Assembly (NCBI RefSeq): GCF_003667525.1
Contig: NZ_RCUW01000005.1
Location: 124,001 to 188,000, forward strand
Direction: 5' to 3'
DNA length: 64,000 nt
Source of the DNA: Mycetocola_B reblochoni
Lineage (GTDB): Bacteria; Actinomycetota; Actinomycetes; Actinomycetales; Microbacteriaceae
The position numbers and the translations under genes are program-made. The notes below the pieces were generated by a model. That model searched no databases and was not told the DNA's origin. It was given only the letters and a program-made list of their open reading frames with translations. Shown piece after piece: positions 52,577-61,633 of the stretch. The stretch's first letter is position 1, and each line of letters starts with the position of its first letter.

Positions 52577-53815
52577 ATGAACCGACTCACTCTCGCCCTG
52601 CTCACCGCCCTCGAGGCGGTCGTCATCGTCGCCATCGGGCTCGCGGTTCCGCTGCTCGTCGGCGGTGTGGTGTGGGGGGCCGAGCTGGGGTTCTCCGGCG
52701 ATGTGATGAGCGTGTGGCGTGCCGTGGTCGATGTGTGGCTGCTCGGCCACGGCGTGCCCATCACGATCGGACTGGATGCGGCGACCATGACCACGCTCGG
52801 CGTCCCGGAGGACCTCGGCGTCTTCGTGCTCTCGCTCGCCCCCCTCGGCTTCGCGCTCGGGACCGTGCTCGCGGCGGTCAGGACGGGACGGCGCTGCGTC
52901 GAGCAGCAGTGGGTCACCGTGATCCCCGTCGGCACCCTGGTGGTCGCCGTCGTGTCTGTGCTGCTCGCCTCCACGGCGAACGTCACCGGCGCCGGGCCGA
53001 GCATGCCCGTCGCGGCGATCGCGCCGGCCGGGTTCTACCTCCTCGGCGCGGTGATCGGCGTCCTCCTGTCGGCATCGCGCGGCGACGTCGACGCCGTGCC
53101 GGTCCTCGAGCGCGCGGTCGAGCGGATTCGCGGCGCCGTCCCGGCCGAGGCCCCGATCGTCCTCCGCGCCGCCGTGCGGACGACGGGGGTGTTCCTCGTG
53201 ATCATGACGGGCCTGGCCGCGCTCGGGTTCCTGCTCGCGCTCCTCTCCGGGTACTCGACGATCGTCAGCCTCTACGAGAGCACCGAGTACGGTGTCGTCG
53301 GCGGCATCATCGTCACGCTCGTGCACCTCGCCTACCTGCCGACGCTGCTGGTCTGGTCAGCCTCCTGGCTCCTCGGCCCTGGCTTCGCCCTCGGCACGGG
53401 GACGCTGGTCGCACCGATCGCGACCCAGCTCGGTCCGCTGCCCGCGGTCCCCGTGCTGGGAGCCGTGCCGCAGTGGAACGCTCCGCTCGGCCTGCTCGTC
53501 GTCGTCCTGCCCGTCGCCGCGGGCGCGCTCGCGGCCGCGCTCGCACGACGGAGGGCCTCGGCGGAGGACGCCACGGCCGTCGCCCCCGTTCCCGTCCGGG
53601 TCGCCGTCGTCGTCACCTCCGCGGCGCTCAGTGCGCTCGTGGTGCTGATCGTGGCGGCGCTCGCCGCCGGCTCCATCGGGCCGGGGGTTCTCGCGGACGT
53701 CGGGCCCGCCCCCTGGGCGGTCGCGGGTTGCGCGGCCCTCGCCGTGCTGGCCGGCGGAGCCGTGGCATGGGTCGGACCGGTCAAGGGCGGCGTCGCCGGG
53801 GCGTCCGGCCGCTAG
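52577..53815 (+). CDS. DUF6350 membrane protein
   Basis: A 412-aa protein with nine or ten hydrophobic segments (LLTALEAVVIVAIGLAVPLLVGG, VVDVWLLGHGVPITIG, VHLAYLPTLLVWSASWLLGPGFALGTGT, FPLPAVPVLGAVP-like). DUF6350 proteins (called PerM in mycobacteria) lie just before purN in many actinobacteria and have been linked to cell division under stress. The TAG stop doubles as the first half of the purN -10 box. Confidence 0.87.
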   Translation: MNRLTLALLTALEAVVIVAIGLAVPLLVGGVVWGAELGFSGDVMSVWRAVVDVWLLGHGVPITIGLDAATMTTLGVPEDLGVFVLSLAPLGFALGTVLAAVRTGRRCVEQQWVTVIPVGTLVVAVVSVLLASTANVTGAGPSMPVAAIAPAGFYLLGAVIGVLLSASRGDVDAVPVLERAVERIRGAVPAEAPIVLRAAVRTTGVFLVIMTGLAALGFLLALLSGYSTIVSLYESTEYGVVGGIIVTLVHLAYLPTLLVWSASWLLGPGFALGTGTLVAPIATQLGPLPAVPVLGAVPQWNAPLGLLVVVLPVAAGALAAALARRRASAEDATAVAPVPVRVAVVVTSAALSALVVLIVAALAAGSIGPGVLADVGPAPWAVAGCAALAVLAGGAVAWVGPVKGGVAGASGR

Positions 53816-53818
53816 ACT
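53813..53818 (+). promoter_or_regulatory. -10 hexamer TAGACT, leaderless purN transcript
   Basis: TAGACT, then gggcgg, then GTG 53825. The first three bases are the stop codon of the preceding gene; the spacer is identical to that of guaB3. Confidence 0.65.
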
Positions 53819-53824
53819 GGGCGG

Positions 53825-54445
53825 GTGCTGAGCGTCGTCGTCCTCATCTCGGGGACCGGATCCAACCTGCGCGCCCTCATCGAGGCCGCCGCCGAGCCGG
53901 GCTACCCGGCGCGAATCGTCGCGGTCGGTGCCGACAGGGATGCGGCGGGACTCGCACATGCGACGGCCGCCGGAATCCCGGTGTTCACCGTCCCGTACTC
54001 CGCGTACCCGAGCCGTGCCGACTGGGGCGAGGCGCTCCGCGACGCGATCGACCGCTTCGCCCCCGACCTCGTCGTGCTCAGCGGGCTGATGCGGCTGCTT
54101 CCTCCCTCGGTCGTCGAGGCCTACGCGCCGCGCCTGATCAACACCCACCCGGCCTACCTGCCCGAGTTCCCCGGCGCCCACGCCGTGCGCGACGCGCTCG
54201 CGGCAGGGGCGGACCGCAGCGGCGCGAGCATCATCGTCGTCGACAGCGGCGTCGACACCGGGTCGATCATCGTGCGAGAGCGCGTCGACGTCCTGCCCGG
54301 CGACACGGAGGACTCCCTCCACGAGCGCATCAAGCCGGTCGAGCGCCGTCTGCTCATCGACGCGGTGCGCCGGATCGCCGACGGCGACATCGACCTCTCC
54401 GACCCCGCAGCCCCCGCAAGCCAGGCCCGTCACCCACACCGCTAA
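53825..54445 (+). CDS. purN: Phosphoribosylglycinamide formyltransferase
   Basis: A 206-aa GAR transformylase: ISGTGSNLRALIEAA, DLVVLSGLMRLLPPSVVEAY, the catalytic region INTHPAYLPEFPGAHAVRDA and SGASIIVVDSGVDTGSI with the catalytic Asp. Start GTG 53825 fits the leaderless promoter. The gene is followed after 15 bp by purH, the two folate-dependent formyl transfer steps of purine synthesis. Confidence 0.96.
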   Translation: MLSVVVLISGTGSNLRALIEAAAEPGYPARIVAVGADRDAAGLAHATAAGIPVFTVPYSAYPSRADWGEALRDAIDRFAPDLVVLSGLMRLLPPSVVEAYAPRLINTHPAYLPEFPGAHAVRDALAAGADRSGASIIVVDSGVDTGSIIVRERVDVLPGDTEDSLHERIKPVERRLLIDAVRRIADGDIDLSDPAAPASQARHPHR

Positions 54446-54460
54446 GCAAGGAGCCCTCCC

Positions 54461-56059
<1,599 letters not shown>

Positions 56060-56105
56060 TCCGCGTCGTTCGCGGGCGCGCCGTCCGCATCGATCCGTCC
56101 CCTAA

Positions 56106-56132
56106 CGCCCCGCGGCTCCGTGCCGCGGGGCG
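56106..56132 (+). terminator. Hairpin terminator after purH
   Basis: cgccccgcggc / gccgcggggcg, an 11-bp perfect stem with a 5-nt loop, 46 bp after the stop. Confidence 0.82.
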
Positions 56133-56167
56133 CGGTCGTCCCGCCCCACGCCGATCCGACGCTCCCC

Positions 56168-56197
56168 TTGCCCCGACGGGCTCGCTGCGTCTAGGCT
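56168..56197 (+). promoter_or_regulatory. Promoter of the ABC exporter operon
   Basis: TTGCCC (56168-56173), 18 nt, TAGGCT (56192-56197). Transcription would start near 56204 and give a leader of about 200 nt holding the 25-codon ORF and a hairpin. Confidence 0.6.
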
Positions 56198-56241
56198 CAA
56201 TGAGCGTTCCCTCAGGGACGACAACAGATGAGGAGGTCGAC

Positions 56242-56319
56242 ATGCCGAACACCACAGCCTTTGGCCCTGGCATCGCGACCGTCCTGCTCGGCGCCCGCCG
56301 CCCGCACGTGTCGCACTAG
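56242..56319 (+). CDS. 25-aa upstream ORF (putative regulatory leader peptide)
   Basis: ATG 56242 has a perfect AGGAGG (56231-56236) five bases upstream. The peptide MPNTTAFGPGIATVLLGARR, then PHVSH, ends at TAG 56317-56319. It is too short for a catalytic protein, and it sits alone on the leader of a two-gene drug-exporter-type operon whose own start has only a poor ribosome site. A hairpin begins at the last base of its stop. A translational attenuator is likely; the inducer is unknown. Confidence 0.6.
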   Translation: MPNTTAFGPGIATVLLGARRPHVSH

Positions 56320-56345
56320 GACGCGCGGCCGCCTCCGGCCCGTCC
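56319..56345 (+). promoter_or_regulatory. Hairpin abutting the upstream-ORF stop
   Basis: Outer stem GGACG (56319-56323) with CGTCC (56341-56345), a CGC bulge, inner stem GGCCG (56327-56331) with CGGCC (56336-56340), loop CCTC. A ribosome stopped at the uORF end would cover it. No T run follows. Confidence 0.55.
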
Positions 56346-56405
56346 GCCACCACCCCCTCATCCGTTCGCCGCTGTTTCGACGCGGCATTGCTCGACAGGC
56401 TTTTC

Positions 56406-58316
56406 GTGACCTCTGACGCGTCATCCGCCCACCCCGTTCCCTCGACCTCTCCCGCGAGCCAGGGCACCGTCCGCACTCTCGCCCGCCTCATCCCCTTCGC
56501 CAGGCCGGCGATGCCGCGCCTCGCGCTCGGCATGGTCGCCGCCCTCGCGGCCGGCGTTGTGACCCTCTGCATCCCCCTCGTCCTCGAGTCCCTCATCGAC
56601 GGCCCGCTCGCCAGCGGTGACATCGCCCAGATCTGGGCGGCCGGCGGGCTGGTGCTCGGGCTGGGCGTGGCCGAGGCGGTGTTCATCGCGCTCCGACGCT
56701 GGCTGGTGCTGACCCCCGGCACCGTCGTGGAGGCGTCGATGCGCAACGCGCTGTTCGCCCACCTTCAGCGGCTGCCCGTGGCCTTCCACGACCGGTGGCA
56801 GTCGGGTCAGCTCCTCTCCCGTGCCGTGAGTGACCTCGGCCTCATCCGGCGGTGGCTGTCGTTCGGACTCGTCCTGCTCGTGGTGAACGTCGTGACGGTC
56901 GTCATCGGCGCCGTCGTGCTGTTCACCTGGAGTCCCGTGCTCGGCGCGGTGTTTCTCGTCATGTGCCTGCCCATCTGGGTGATCGGGTTCCGCTTCGAGA
57001 AGAGCTACTCGGTCCTGGCACGGCGGGGGCAGGACCAGAGCGGCGACCTGGCGACGGCCGTCGAGGAGTCCGTGCACGGAATCCGCGTGCTCAAGGCGTT
57101 CGGGCGGGGGCCGTTCGCGCTGGCGCGGTTCCGCGTCCAGGCGGACCAGCTGAGGAGCACGGAGGAGTCGAAGGCCAGAGCGGTGGCCGGTATCCTCCGC
57201 TGGCTCGTGATGCTGCCCGACCTGGCCTTCGCGCTCTGCCTGCTCGCGGGGGTCTGGCTGGCCGCCGACGGCCAGCTGAGCGTCGGCGAGCTGTTCGCCT
57301 TCTTCGCCACGGCGGCGATCCTGCGCTTCCCGCTCGAGTCGGTCGGGTTCCTGCTGTCGATGACCTTCGACACCCGGACCGCGGTCGACCGCTACTTCGA
57401 GGTGATGGACGCCCCCGTCAGCATCGACGACCCGGAGGACCCGGCCCGTCCGTTCGCGCCCCGCGGGGCGACGGGCGCGCTGCGCTTCCGCGGGGTGCGC
57501 TTCCGGTACCCGGACGCGGGGCGGTCGGAGCCCGCGCTGCTCGACGGCGTCGACCTCGACGTGCGCCCGGGAGAGACGATGGCGCTCGTCGGCCTGACCG
57601 GGTCGGGAAAGACGACGCTGACCGCGCTCGTGACCCGGTTCCACGATGTCGACGCGGGGCGGATCGAGCTGGACGGCGTCGACATCCGTGACCTCACCCT
57701 CGAGCAGCTGCGCACCGAGGTGGCGATGGCCTTCGAGGACGCGACCCTGTTCAGCGCGAGCGTCAGGCACAACGTGCTCCTGGGCCGTCCGGAGCTGGAC
57801 GAGCGCGGGGCGGAGGGTGAGCGCGTGCTCGACGAGGCCCTGCGCATCGCCCAGGCCGACTTCGTCGACGAGCTCCCCGAGGGGCGGGACACCGAGGTCG
57901 GCGAGGAGGGGCTCAGCCTTTCCGGCGGGCAGCGGCAGCGGCTCGCCCTCGCCCGCGCGGTGGCGGCAGCGCCCTCCGTCCTGGTGATGGACGACCCGCT
58001 GTCGGCGCTCGACGTCGACACCGAGACGCGCGTCACCGCCGAACTGCGCACCCGCTTGCGGGGGACGACGGCGCTCGTGGTGGCGCACCGGCCGTCGACC
58101 GTCGCCCTCGCCGACCGGGTGGCGCTTCTGGACGGCGGCCGCGTCGCGGCGGTCGGCACCCACGCGGAGCTGATGGCCGCCAGCGCCCGGTACCGCGCCG
58201 TGCTGTCCAGCCTGGACGACGAGGCGGGCGACGAGGCCGCACGGGCGGGGCGGTCGAGCGCACCGGATACGGGGCGACTCGCATCACACGTTGACGACGA
58301 GGAGGGGCGGCGATGA
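56406..58316 (+). CDS. ABC exporter half-transporter, degenerate NBD
   Basis: A 636-aa type IV ABC exporter half: six transmembrane segments (about 30-310) and an NBD with Walker A GLTGSGKTTLT (about residue 400), signature LSLSGGQRQR and Walker B VLVMDDPLSALD, in which the catalytic Glu is Asp. With its partner (next gene, ATGA overlap) it forms a heterodimer with one canonical and one degenerate ATP site. GTG 56406 with ACAGG upstream is preferred to TTG 56388. Multidrug, lipid or peptide export are possible. Confidence 0.9.
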   Translation: MTSDASSAHPVPSTSPASQGTVRTLARLIPFARPAMPRLALGMVAALAAGVVTLCIPLVLESLIDGPLASGDIAQIWAAGGLVLGLGVAEAVFIALRRWLVLTPGTVVEASMRNALFAHLQRLPVAFHDRWQSGQLLSRAVSDLGLIRRWLSFGLVLLVVNVVTVVIGAVVLFTWSPVLGAVFLVMCLPIWVIGFRFEKSYSVLARRGQDQSGDLATAVEESVHGIRVLKAFGRGPFALARFRVQADQLRSTEESKARAVAGILRWLVMLPDLAFALCLLAGVWLAADGQLSVGELFAFFATAAILRFPLESVGFLLSMTFDTRTAVDRYFEVMDAPVSIDDPEDPARPFAPRGATGALRFRGVRFRYPDAGRSEPALLDGVDLDVRPGETMALVGLTGSGKTTLTALVTRFHDVDAGRIELDGVDIRDLTLEQLRTEVAMAFEDATLFSASVRHNVLLGRPELDERGAEGERVLDEALRIAQADFVDELPEGRDTEVGEEGLSLSGGQRQRLALARAVAAAPSVLVMDDPLSALDVDTETRVTAELRTRLRGTTALVVAHRPSTVALADRVALLDGGRVAAVGTHAELMAASARYRAVLSSLDDEAGDEAARAGRSSAPDTGRLASHVDDEEGRR

Positions 58317-60130
58317 GCGGCCAGAGCGTGCACGGGGTCAGCGGCGAGGAGCGCGAGGACCTGAGCAGGGCCGAGTCGGCGGCGATCCGTCGGCGCTCGA
58401 TCCGGCTGCTCGGCGAGCTCGTGCGACCGGTGCGCGGCCGCGTCGCTCTGGCGATCGCGGTGATCGTCGTCTCCACGGCGGCGCAGGTCGCCGGGCCGGC
58501 GCTGCTCGCGCTCGGCATCGACAGGGGGCTGCCCGCGGTCGTCGAGGACGCCGACTGGGCTCCGGTCGCCGTCATCGTCGCCGTCTACGCCGTCGCGGCG
58601 ATCGTCGGGGCGGTCCTGCTCAGCTGGTTCACGGTGCTCATGGCCACGCTCTCGCAGGCGGTCATGCTCGACCTGCGGCTGCGCGTGTTCGCGCAGACGC
58701 AGCGACTCAGCCTGGACTTTCACGAGAGCTACACCTCCGGCAGGATCATCTCGCGCCAGACCAGCGACCTGGACTCGATCACCGAGCTGCTGGACTCCGG
58801 CCTCAACCAGCTGGTCGGTGGCGTGCTGTTCATGGCCTTCACCGCGGGTGCCCTCATCCTCACGGACGCGCCGAGCGCACTGGTCATCCTCGTCGCCCTG
58901 CTTCCCCTCGCCGTGCTCGTGCGCTGGTTCCAGCTCCGCTCGCAGGCGATGTTCCGCCTGAGCAGGGTGGCGTCGGCCCGGCTCATCGTCACCTTCGTCG
59001 AGACGATGACGGGGATCAGGGCGGTCAAGGCGTTCAGGGCGCAGCGCCGCAACCGCGACGAGTTCGGCGACAGGGTCGAGGACTACCGTCACGTGAACGC
59101 CCGCGTCATCCAGCTCTTCGGCGTGTTCGACCCTGGTCTCGTCCTCATCGGGAACGTCACGGTCGCCGCGGTGCTCGTCGCCGGAGGGATCCGGCTCGTC
59201 GACGGCCAGCTCGCCATCGGAGCCCTGCTCGCGGCGGTCCTGTACGCGCGGCGCTTCTTCGACCCCATGGAGGAGATGGCGATGTTCTACAACTCCTACC
59301 AGTCGGCGGCCGCGGCCCTGGAGAAGATCTCCGGCGTGCTGGAGGAGAGGCCCAGCGTTCCCGAGCCGAGCGAACCGCTTCGCCCCGAGACGGTGAGGGG
59401 GGAGCTCGTGTTCGACCGTGTCCGCTTCGGCTACGGCGGGGGCCCCGACATCCTCCCCGGCATCGACCTGACGATCCCCGCGGGACAGACGGTCGCCCTC
59501 GTCGGCTCGACCGGGGCCGGCAAGACGACGCTCGCGAAGCTCCTGGCGCGCTTCTACGACCCGGTGGAGGGGGAGGTCCTGCTCGACGGCGTGCCGCTGT
59601 CGCGGTTGCGCGGTGAGGAGCTGCGCCGCGACGTGGTCATGGTCACCCAGGAGGCCTACCTGTTCAGCGGGACCGTCGCGGACAACATCGCGCTCGGCAG
59701 GCCGGACGCGACGAGGGACGAGATCGTGGCGGCCGCGACGGCCGTCGGTGCCGACCCGTTCATCAGGGCTCTGCCGGACGGCTACGACTCCGAGGTGAAC
59801 AAGCGCGGTGGCCGTGTGTCGGCCGGTCAGCGTCAGCTGATCTCCTTCGCCAGGGCGTTCGTCGCCGACCCCCGCGTGCTGATCCTCGACGAGGCGACCG
59901 CCTCGCTGGACATCCCCGGCGAGCGGGAGGTCCAGCGCGCCCTGCAGACGCTGCTCGCCGATCGCACCGCCGTCATCATCGCGCACCGGCTGTCGACCGT
60001 GGCGATCGCCGACCGGGTGCTCGTCATGGAGCGCGGTCGTGTCGTCGAGGACGGCACCCCCGCGGAGCTCATCGGCGGCGACGGGCGGTTCGCCCGGTTG
60101 CACGCGGCGTGGAGGGAATCGCTCGTGTGA
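58313..60130 (+). CDS. ABC exporter half-transporter, canonical Walker B
   Basis: A 605-aa ABC exporter half: six transmembrane segments and an NBD with Walker A GSTGAGKTTLAKLL, a Q-loop VTQEAYLF, an altered signature RVSAGQRQL and intact Walker B VLILDEATASLD plus switch His (IIAHRLS). Its Walker sites pair with the LSGGQ of the upstream protein, forming the active ATP site. ATG 58313 overlaps the previous stop. Its TGA is 6 bp from the stop of the convergent lipoprotein gene. Confidence 0.93.
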   Translation: MSGQSVHGVSGEEREDLSRAESAAIRRRSIRLLGELVRPVRGRVALAIAVIVVSTAAQVAGPALLALGIDRGLPAVVEDADWAPVAVIVAVYAVAAIVGAVLLSWFTVLMATLSQAVMLDLRLRVFAQTQRLSLDFHESYTSGRIISRQTSDLDSITELLDSGLNQLVGGVLFMAFTAGALILTDAPSALVILVALLPLAVLVRWFQLRSQAMFRLSRVASARLIVTFVETMTGIRAVKAFRAQRRNRDEFGDRVEDYRHVNARVIQLFGVFDPGLVLIGNVTVAAVLVAGGIRLVDGQLAIGALLAAVLYARRFFDPMEEMAMFYNSYQSAAAALEKISGVLEERPSVPEPSEPLRPETVRGELVFDRVRFGYGGGPDILPGIDLTIPAGQTVALVGSTGAGKTTLAKLLARFYDPVEGEVLLDGVPLSRLRGEELRRDVVMVTQEAYLFSGTVADNIALGRPDATRDEIVAAATAVGADPFIRALPDGYDSEVNKRGGRVSAGQRQLISFARAFVADPRVLILDEATASLDIPGEREVQRALQTLLADRTAVIIAHRLSTVAIADRVLVMERGRVVEDGTPAELIGGDGRFARLHAAWRESLV

Positions 60131-60136
60131 CCGGTG

Positions 60137-60562
60137 TCAGTGCCGGACGGACCCGGTCGTGTAGCCGTAGCTCGACGACCCCTCGGTGAAGACGACCCAG
60201 TCGCCGGGGCAGTCCTTCGCCGTCGCGGGCGGCTCGAGCGGCCACCAGCTGTCGATGAACGGCGCCTCGACGGTCGTGCCGTTGTCGGTGCAGCCGGCCA
60301 GGTCGGACGCGGGCGTCGTCATGAGGATCGCGCCGTGGTCGCGGTACACGACCCTGATCGTCGTCGCGTCGGCGGTCACCCAATCGGGGACGCTCGTGCC
60401 CGCCTTCTCGGCGGCGTCGGCGAACGCGTCGGTGGAGCGGTACACGGCCGAGGTGGATCCGCCGCCGAGCAGCGGCTCGAACGCGCTGCACCCGGACAGC
60501 CCGAGCGTGACCGGGATCGCCGCCACCCCGAGCAGAATGGGGGCGATGCGTCGTGTGGTCAT
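60137..60562 (-). CDS. Small lipoprotein
   Basis: A 141-aa protein with a lipoprotein signal (MTTRRIAPILLGVAAIPVTL, then LSGC, Cys24). The mature part (AVYRSTDAFADAAEKAGTSV, WVTADATTIRVVYRDHGAIL) has no recognised family; two Cys (in LAGCTDNG and KDCPGDW) could form a disulfide. ATG 60562, with GGAG upstream, was preferred to the start 19 codons earlier because it gives a proper signal. Confidence 0.75.
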   Translation of the reverse strand: MTTRRIAPILLGVAAIPVTLGLSGCSAFEPLLGGGSTSAVYRSTDAFADAAEKAGTSVPDWVTADATTIRVVYRDHGAILMTTPASDLAGCTDNGTTVEAPFIDSWWPLEPPATAKDCPGDWVVFTEGSSSYGYTTGSVRH

Positions 60563-60696
60563 CGTGGTGCTCCGGGGGTGTGATGTCGGTGGTTCACTCA
60601 ACGATAAGCCCCGGTTCATGCCGCGGCGTCCATCTCGAGGCGGAGCCGCGCGTCATCCCGCTGGACGGGGCGGCTTGCAGGGACGTGACGTCGAGC

Positions 60697-60990
60697 TCAG
60701 TCGGTGAACGCTGCGCGACCAAGGCGCAGTCCGTTGGCCGTGACCGTGTAGGGGGTGCCCTCCGCGTCGTAGTGGGCTGCGGCGCGCGCCGCCCTCTCCG
60801 CGGGAACGACACCGTCGCTGCGCACGACGCGCCACCAGGGCAGCGCTGAGCCGTAGTACCGCATCACCCTCCCGACACCCCTGGCCGAGCGCGAGCCGAT
60901 CAGTGCTGCGACCTGGCTGTACGCGATGACGTGGCCGGGGGGAACGCCCTCGACGACCGCGTGGACGCCCTCGATGAAGTCCTCGTCCAC
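60697..60990 (-). CDS. Alkyltransferase-like protein (ATL)
   Basis: A 97-aa MGMT-fold protein: VPPGHVIAYSQVAALIGSRS, ARGVGRVMRYYGSALPWWRV. The Cys of the PCHRV motif in O6-alkylguanine transferases is Trp (PWWRV), the mark of ATL proteins, which bind O6-alkylguanine and recruit nucleotide excision repair but do not transfer the alkyl group. GTG 60990 lies 3 bp after the stop of the GNAT gene, so the two are co-transcribed. Confidence 0.92.
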   Translation of the reverse strand: MDEDFIEGVHAVVEGVPPGHVIAYSQVAALIGSRSARGVGRVMRYYGSALPWWRVVRSDGVVPAERAARAAAHYDAEGTPYTVTANGLRLGRAAFTD

Positions 60991-60993
60991 CGG

Positions 60994-61443
60994 TCAGAGC
61001 GAGTAGCGCGCGATGACCTCGCCGTACTCGGTCTCTCCCACGGGGGTGAAGCCGAGACGGGTGAAGAACGACTCCGGTCCGAGCTCGCCCGGCTCGTAGA
61101 TGACGTGCAGGACCTCGATGCCCCGCGACCGGGCCTCGTCGGCGAGGGCGTGCACGGCGAAGCGGCCGACGCCCCTGCCCTGCACGTCGGCGTCGACGTT
61201 GACGCGCCAGAGGATGCTGGAGAACGGTGCCTCCGCCGACGGGTCGAAGTTGCCGTGGATGAACGCCCGCACCTCGTCGCCGTCGAGGACGACACGCTGC
61301 CACGAGGTCCGCGGGTCGGTGACGGCCGCAGCGACAGAGTAGGACACGGGCGTGACGAACTGCTCCTGCCCCGGCTTCAGCGACAGGGCGTTGACCGCGA
61401 CGATTGTCCGTGCGGAGAGTGCTTCGATGCGCAGTTCGCTCAT
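60994..61443 (-). CDS. GNAT-family acetyltransferase
   Basis: A 149-aa protein with motif A VNVDADVQGRGVGRFAVHAL, an SRGIEVLHVIYE strand and FFTRLGFTPVG, the standard GNAT order. Substrate unknown. ATG 61443 fits the leaderless -10 TAGCCT (minus strand) 6 nt upstream; the GTG two codons earlier would lie in the spacer. Confidence 0.87.
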   Translation of the reverse strand: MSELRIEALSARTIVAVNALSLKPGQEQFVTPVSYSVAAAVTDPRTSWQRVVLDGDEVRAFIHGNFDPSAEAPFSSILWRVNVDADVQGRGVGRFAVHALADEARSRGIEVLHVIYEPGELGPESFFTRLGFTPVGETEYGEVIARYSL

Positions 61444-61449
61444 GCCCAC

Positions 61450-61455
61450 AGGCTA
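61450..61455 (-). promoter_or_regulatory. -10 hexamer TAGCCT, leaderless GNAT-ATL transcript
   Basis: On the minus strand TAGCCT, then gtgggc, then ATG. Confidence 0.55.
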
Positions 61456-61572
61456 ACCGCTCCGAGCGGTGCTGGGTAGGGCGTCCCGCCCGGGGTCGGT
61501 GCCACTGCGGGCATCGGCGCGATCGACTGACAGGCTAATGTGAGTGACGCTCAGCTTCGCCACGGGATCGGA

Positions 61573-61578
61573 TAGGTT
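61573..61578 (+). promoter_or_regulatory. -10 hexamer TAGGTT upstream of the S8 protease
   Basis: TAGGTT about 56 bp before GTG 61634. The 190 bp between 61444 and 61633 hold no other feature I can support. Confidence 0.4.
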
Positions 61579-61633
61579 TTCGTCGCACGCGCCCCCGAGT
61601 GCACTCGTCGCCAGTACCGAACCCGAGGACACC

